Positions 62,003 to 64,000 of a stretch of 64,000 nucleotides of DNA are shown piece by piece. The DNA comes from Mogibacterium diversum (lineage in GTDB: Bacteria > Bacillota > Clostridia > Peptostreptococcales > Anaerovoracaceae): assembly GCF_002998925.1 (NCBI RefSeq), contig NZ_CP027228.1, positions 744,001 to 808,000 of the forward strand, in the 5' to 3' direction. Every line of letters begins with the position of its first letter. Position 1 is the stretch's first letter. A program made the translations under genes and the position numbers. The notes beneath the pieces were generated by a model. The model worked only from the letters and a program-made list of their open reading frames with translations, ran no database searches and was not told where the DNA came from.

Positions 62003-63241
62003 TTATTTCTCCAAATTCTCGTAAACTATCTTACCATTCATAACTGTGAGCTCCACTAGTCCGTTAAGCATGTTCCCATCAAAAGGAGTGCACTTTCCTA
62101 ATGAGAGGAATTTTGATGCATCTAGCTTGTAATCTTTATCTAAATTAACTACAGTAAATCCATTTTGCTCAAGACCAAATCTCTCCCTTGGTGTTACTGA
62201 CATCAGTTTTACTAAGTGCTCAAGCGATATGATACCGGTCTTAACCAGGTACGTGTAAAGAGCCGAAAAAGCACACTCAAGTCCAGTGATTCCGTTTGGA
62301 CTCTTCAGAAAGCCCCTACTCTTCTCCTCAGCACTATGAGGTGCGTGGTCTGTTGCTATCATATCTACAGTGCCATCTAGAATTCCCTCTATAAGAGCAT
62401 TCTTATCAGCTATATCCTTAATCGGAGGATTCATCTTGAACCTGCCACCAAGCTCTGGCCATCTGTTAATAAATGCATTTAAATAATCCGTATCGAACAC
62501 GAGGTAATGAGGTGCTGTTTCGCATGTGACGTCTACACCGCTCTTCTTGGCATCTCTAATCACTTCAACGCTCTCTTTGCAGGAGATGTGGCATACATGA
62601 TATCCAGCACCAGTCTCATCTGCGAGTTTTAGATCTCTCTCTATCTGTTTCCATTCACTCTCTCTGACCTTGCCTTCCCTTAGCAGTGATTCATCTTCGC
62701 AATGAGCTACGATGAGTTTGCCAAGTTCCTTAGCCTGATACATTGCGTCGCGCATCAGCCCGTCTGCCTGCACACCTCGTCCGTCATCAGAAAATGCACA
62801 CACATGTGGCGCAAGAGCCTTCATATCTGAGAGCTCTCCTCTACCATTCTGTGACATAGTGATAGTTCCATATGGAATCACCTCTATATCGGCATCCTTT
62901 TTGATCAAATCAAGCTGCACATTAAGTGCATCAAGTGTAGATGGTGCTGGCTTCAAATTAGGCATTGTACACACTGTAGTGTATCCACCGTGTGCTGCAG
63001 CTTTACTCCCTGCGCTGATGGTCTCTTTGTAAGACTGGCCTGGTTCGCGAAAATGAACATGCACATCACAGAATGACGGCAAAATAAAAGAGTTATCAGC
63101 ATTGATAACTCTTTCAAAATCAAAATCACTACCGGTTTCGGATTCTAGACCGGCCTTCTCACGAGCATCAACTACAAACAATTCGTTAGGTAAAAACTCT
63201 CCAGATTTGTAAATCTTTCCGCCTTTGATTGCAGTAGTCAT
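62003..63241 (-). CDS. pyrC: Dihydroorotase
   Basis: A 412-residue amidohydrolase that closes carbamoyl aspartate to dihydroorotate. Metal motifs are DVHVHFREPGQSYKE (about 58-72), AHCEDESLL, YHVCHISCKE and ATDHAPHSAEEK. It is the first gene of the pyrCKDFEBI operon, which has every step of UMP synthesis after carbamoyl phosphate. GGAGGG precedes the ATG. A possible promoter with TATACT (63296-63301) lies upstream; no PyrR-type attenuator was recognised. Confidence 0.95.
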   Translation of the reverse strand: MTTAIKGGKIYKSGEFLPNELFVVDAREKAGLESETGSDFDFERVINADNSFILPSFCDVHVHFREPGQSYKETISAGSKAAAHGGYTTVCTMPNLKPAPSTLDALNVQLDLIKKDADIEVIPYGTITMSQNGRGELSDMKALAPHVCAFSDDGRGVQADGLMRDAMYQAKELGKLIVAHCEDESLLREGKVRESEWKQIERDLKLADETGAGYHVCHISCKESVEVIRDAKKSGVDVTCETAPHYLVFDTDYLNAFINRWPELGGRFKMNPPIKDIADKNALIEGILDGTVDMIATDHAPHSAEEKSRGFLKSPNGITGLECAFSALYTYLVKTGIISLEHLVKLMSVTPRERFGLEQNGFTVVNLDKDYKLDASKFLSLGKCTPFDGNMLNGLVELTVMNGKIVYENLEK

Positions 63242-63388
63242 AGTCCCTCCAATTATATTAAACTCCCTAATAACTCTCGTTAATTACTATATGAAAGTAT
63301 AACATTTTTGAAACGCACTATGTGAGAGGAATGTTAAAATCCGCCGCAAAATTTTGTTATTAATATTGATAATTTTCTTATAGAAGAA

Positions 63389-63808
63389 TTACTCTTCTTC
63401 AGATGGCTCAAAGTCCTTAATCTCCGGTGGAAGCTCAAGTCCATTTTTCTCATAATAATCTACAAGTGCAGCCTTGATAGCCTCTTCAGCTAGTACTGAA
63501 CAGTGTATCTTCCTTGATGGTAGACCATCAAGCGCTTCAACCACTGCCTTGTTAGATAGTTCGAGAGCTTCTTTGATGCTCTTGCCCTTGATAAGCTCAG
63601 TAGCCATTGAGCTAGATGCGATCGCTGACCCGCATCCAAAGGTCTTAAACTTTACGTCTGTGATGATATCATTATCAATCTTTAGGTAAATTCTCATGAT
63701 ATCGCCACATGTTGGGTTTCCTACTTCACCAACTCCATCGGCATTTTCAATCTCGCCTACATTTCTTGGATGCTCAAAATGATCCATTACTTTTTCACTA
63801 TATAACAT
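63389..63808 (-). CDS. iscU: Fe-S cluster scaffold protein NifU/IscU-like
   Basis: A 139-residue scaffold on which [2Fe-2S] and [4Fe-4S] clusters are built. The three cluster cysteines are in VGNPTCGD (about 37), FGCGSAIASSSM (about 59) and HCSVLAEEAI (about 102). It starts inside the last codons of nifS, whose frame runs 11 bases into it, and GGGGGAG provides the ribosome binding site. The pair is the basic clostridial Fe-S machinery and fits the many Fe-S enzymes in this window. Confidence 0.95.
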   Translation of the reverse strand: MLYSEKVMDHFEHPRNVGEIENADGVGEVGNPTCGDIMRIYLKIDNDIITDVKFKTFGCGSAIASSSMATELIKGKSIKEALELSNKAVVEALDGLPSRKIHCSVLAEEAIKAALVDYYEKNGLELPPEIKDFEPSEEE

Positions 63809-64000
63809 GTTCTCTCTCCCCCTTCTCTAGTTCATCCCAGAATGGTGATATTTTTCTATAGTGTTCAACAACTTGATGAACCTTTTCTATGATGTAGTCT
63901 ACCTGCTCCTCTGTATTTTCCTCATTGAGACTAAATCTAAGAGACCCGTGTGCTGCCTCAATAGGAACACCCATACCTATTAGAACGTGGCTTGGGTCGA
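63798..64000 (-). CDS. nifS: Cysteine desulfurase, C-terminal part
   Basis: The last 66 codons of a NifS/IscS-type cysteine desulfurase enter from the window edge. DPSHVLIGMGVPIEAAHGSLRF followed by SLNEENTEEQVDY is the conserved C-terminal part after the active cysteine loop. It supplies sulfur to the IscU-like scaffold, whose start codon lies within this gene. Confidence 0.9.
   Translation of the reverse strand, partial: DPSHVLIGMGVPIEAAHGSLRFSLNEENTEEQVDYIIEKVHQVVEHYRKISPFWDELEKGEREHVI

Noticed and set aside
63798..63808. Frameshift between nifS and iscU
   Set aside because: Both reading frames are intact, and the 11-base overlap with a GGGGGAG site before the iscU ATG is normal coupling.

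Overview
The window looks like part of a chromosome from an anaerobic, low-to-moderate GC, Gram-positive member of the Clostridia. The clues are an NADH-linked [FeFe]-hydrogenase operon, an Nfn-type transhydrogenase pair, pyruvate phosphate dikinase, a glycyl-radical hydroxyproline dehydratase, a glyQS-type glycyl-tRNA synthetase, a PyrK/PyrD class 1B dihydroorotate dehydrogenase and strong AGGAGG ribosome binding sites. An oral or gut Anaerovoracaceae/Mogibacterium-like organism is a reasonable guess, but the sequence alone does not prove it. Most genes lie on the minus strand. No rRNA, tRNA, prophage, insertion sequence or CRISPR array was found.

Layout. 1-2.8 kb: end of a zinc-dependent phospholipase C-like gene, a small membrane export protein and an M18 aminopeptidase. 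2.8-9 kb: hydrogenase operon (NuoE-, NuoF- and HydA-like), divergent from a DRTGG-domain gene, an S66 peptidase and a small membrane protein. 9-10.8 kb: two unrecognised genes and an array of 186-bp tandem repeats carrying internal inverted repeats. 10.8-20.6 kb: housekeeping genes phoH-ybeY-era-recO-DUF4342-glyS-ppdK-yitT, then yqeY and a 59-codon rpsU. 20.9-30 kb: metabolite repair (nnr), a cell-wall amidase, and the trans-4-hydroxyproline reduction module (TetR regulator, activase, HypD, ProC) beside a stand-alone F420-0:glutamate ligase-like gene. 30.2-32.5 kb: nfnAB.

32.7-53.5 kb is the most interesting part: an anaerobic allantoin-to-oxamate locus. Two allantoinase/NCS1-permease pairs, allantoate amidohydrolase (allC), ureidoglycine aminohydrolase (allE), ureidoglycolate dehydrogenase (allD), an FdrA-YlbE fusion plus a separate DUF2877 protein (together the likely oxamate carbamoyltransferase), carbamate kinase and a lactate-permease-family transporter account for every step from allantoin to oxamate, NH3, CO2 and one ATP. 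The LctP-type permease could move oxamate, a lactate analogue. An unusual XRE-GntR-FCD fusion regulator ends the main operon. A TTGGTTGA-type sequence recurs before allE, the second allantoinase, nfnA and a nitroreductase gene, suggesting one regulon that ties allantoin use to redox balance. A separate island (alpha/beta hydrolase, GNAT, class M sirtuin and zinc macrodomain protein) splits the locus.

53.5-64 kb: nitroreductase, lipoprotein, 2-hydroxyacid dehydrogenase, a BFD-like [2Fe-2S] protein behind a perfect 18-bp dyad, a surface protein with a variant sorting signal, the complete pyrimidine operon pyrCKDFEBI, and iscU/nifU with the end of nifS. Start sites were chosen from ribosome binding sites, so several genes begin inside longer open frames. 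Function calls rest on recognised family motifs, not on database searches.
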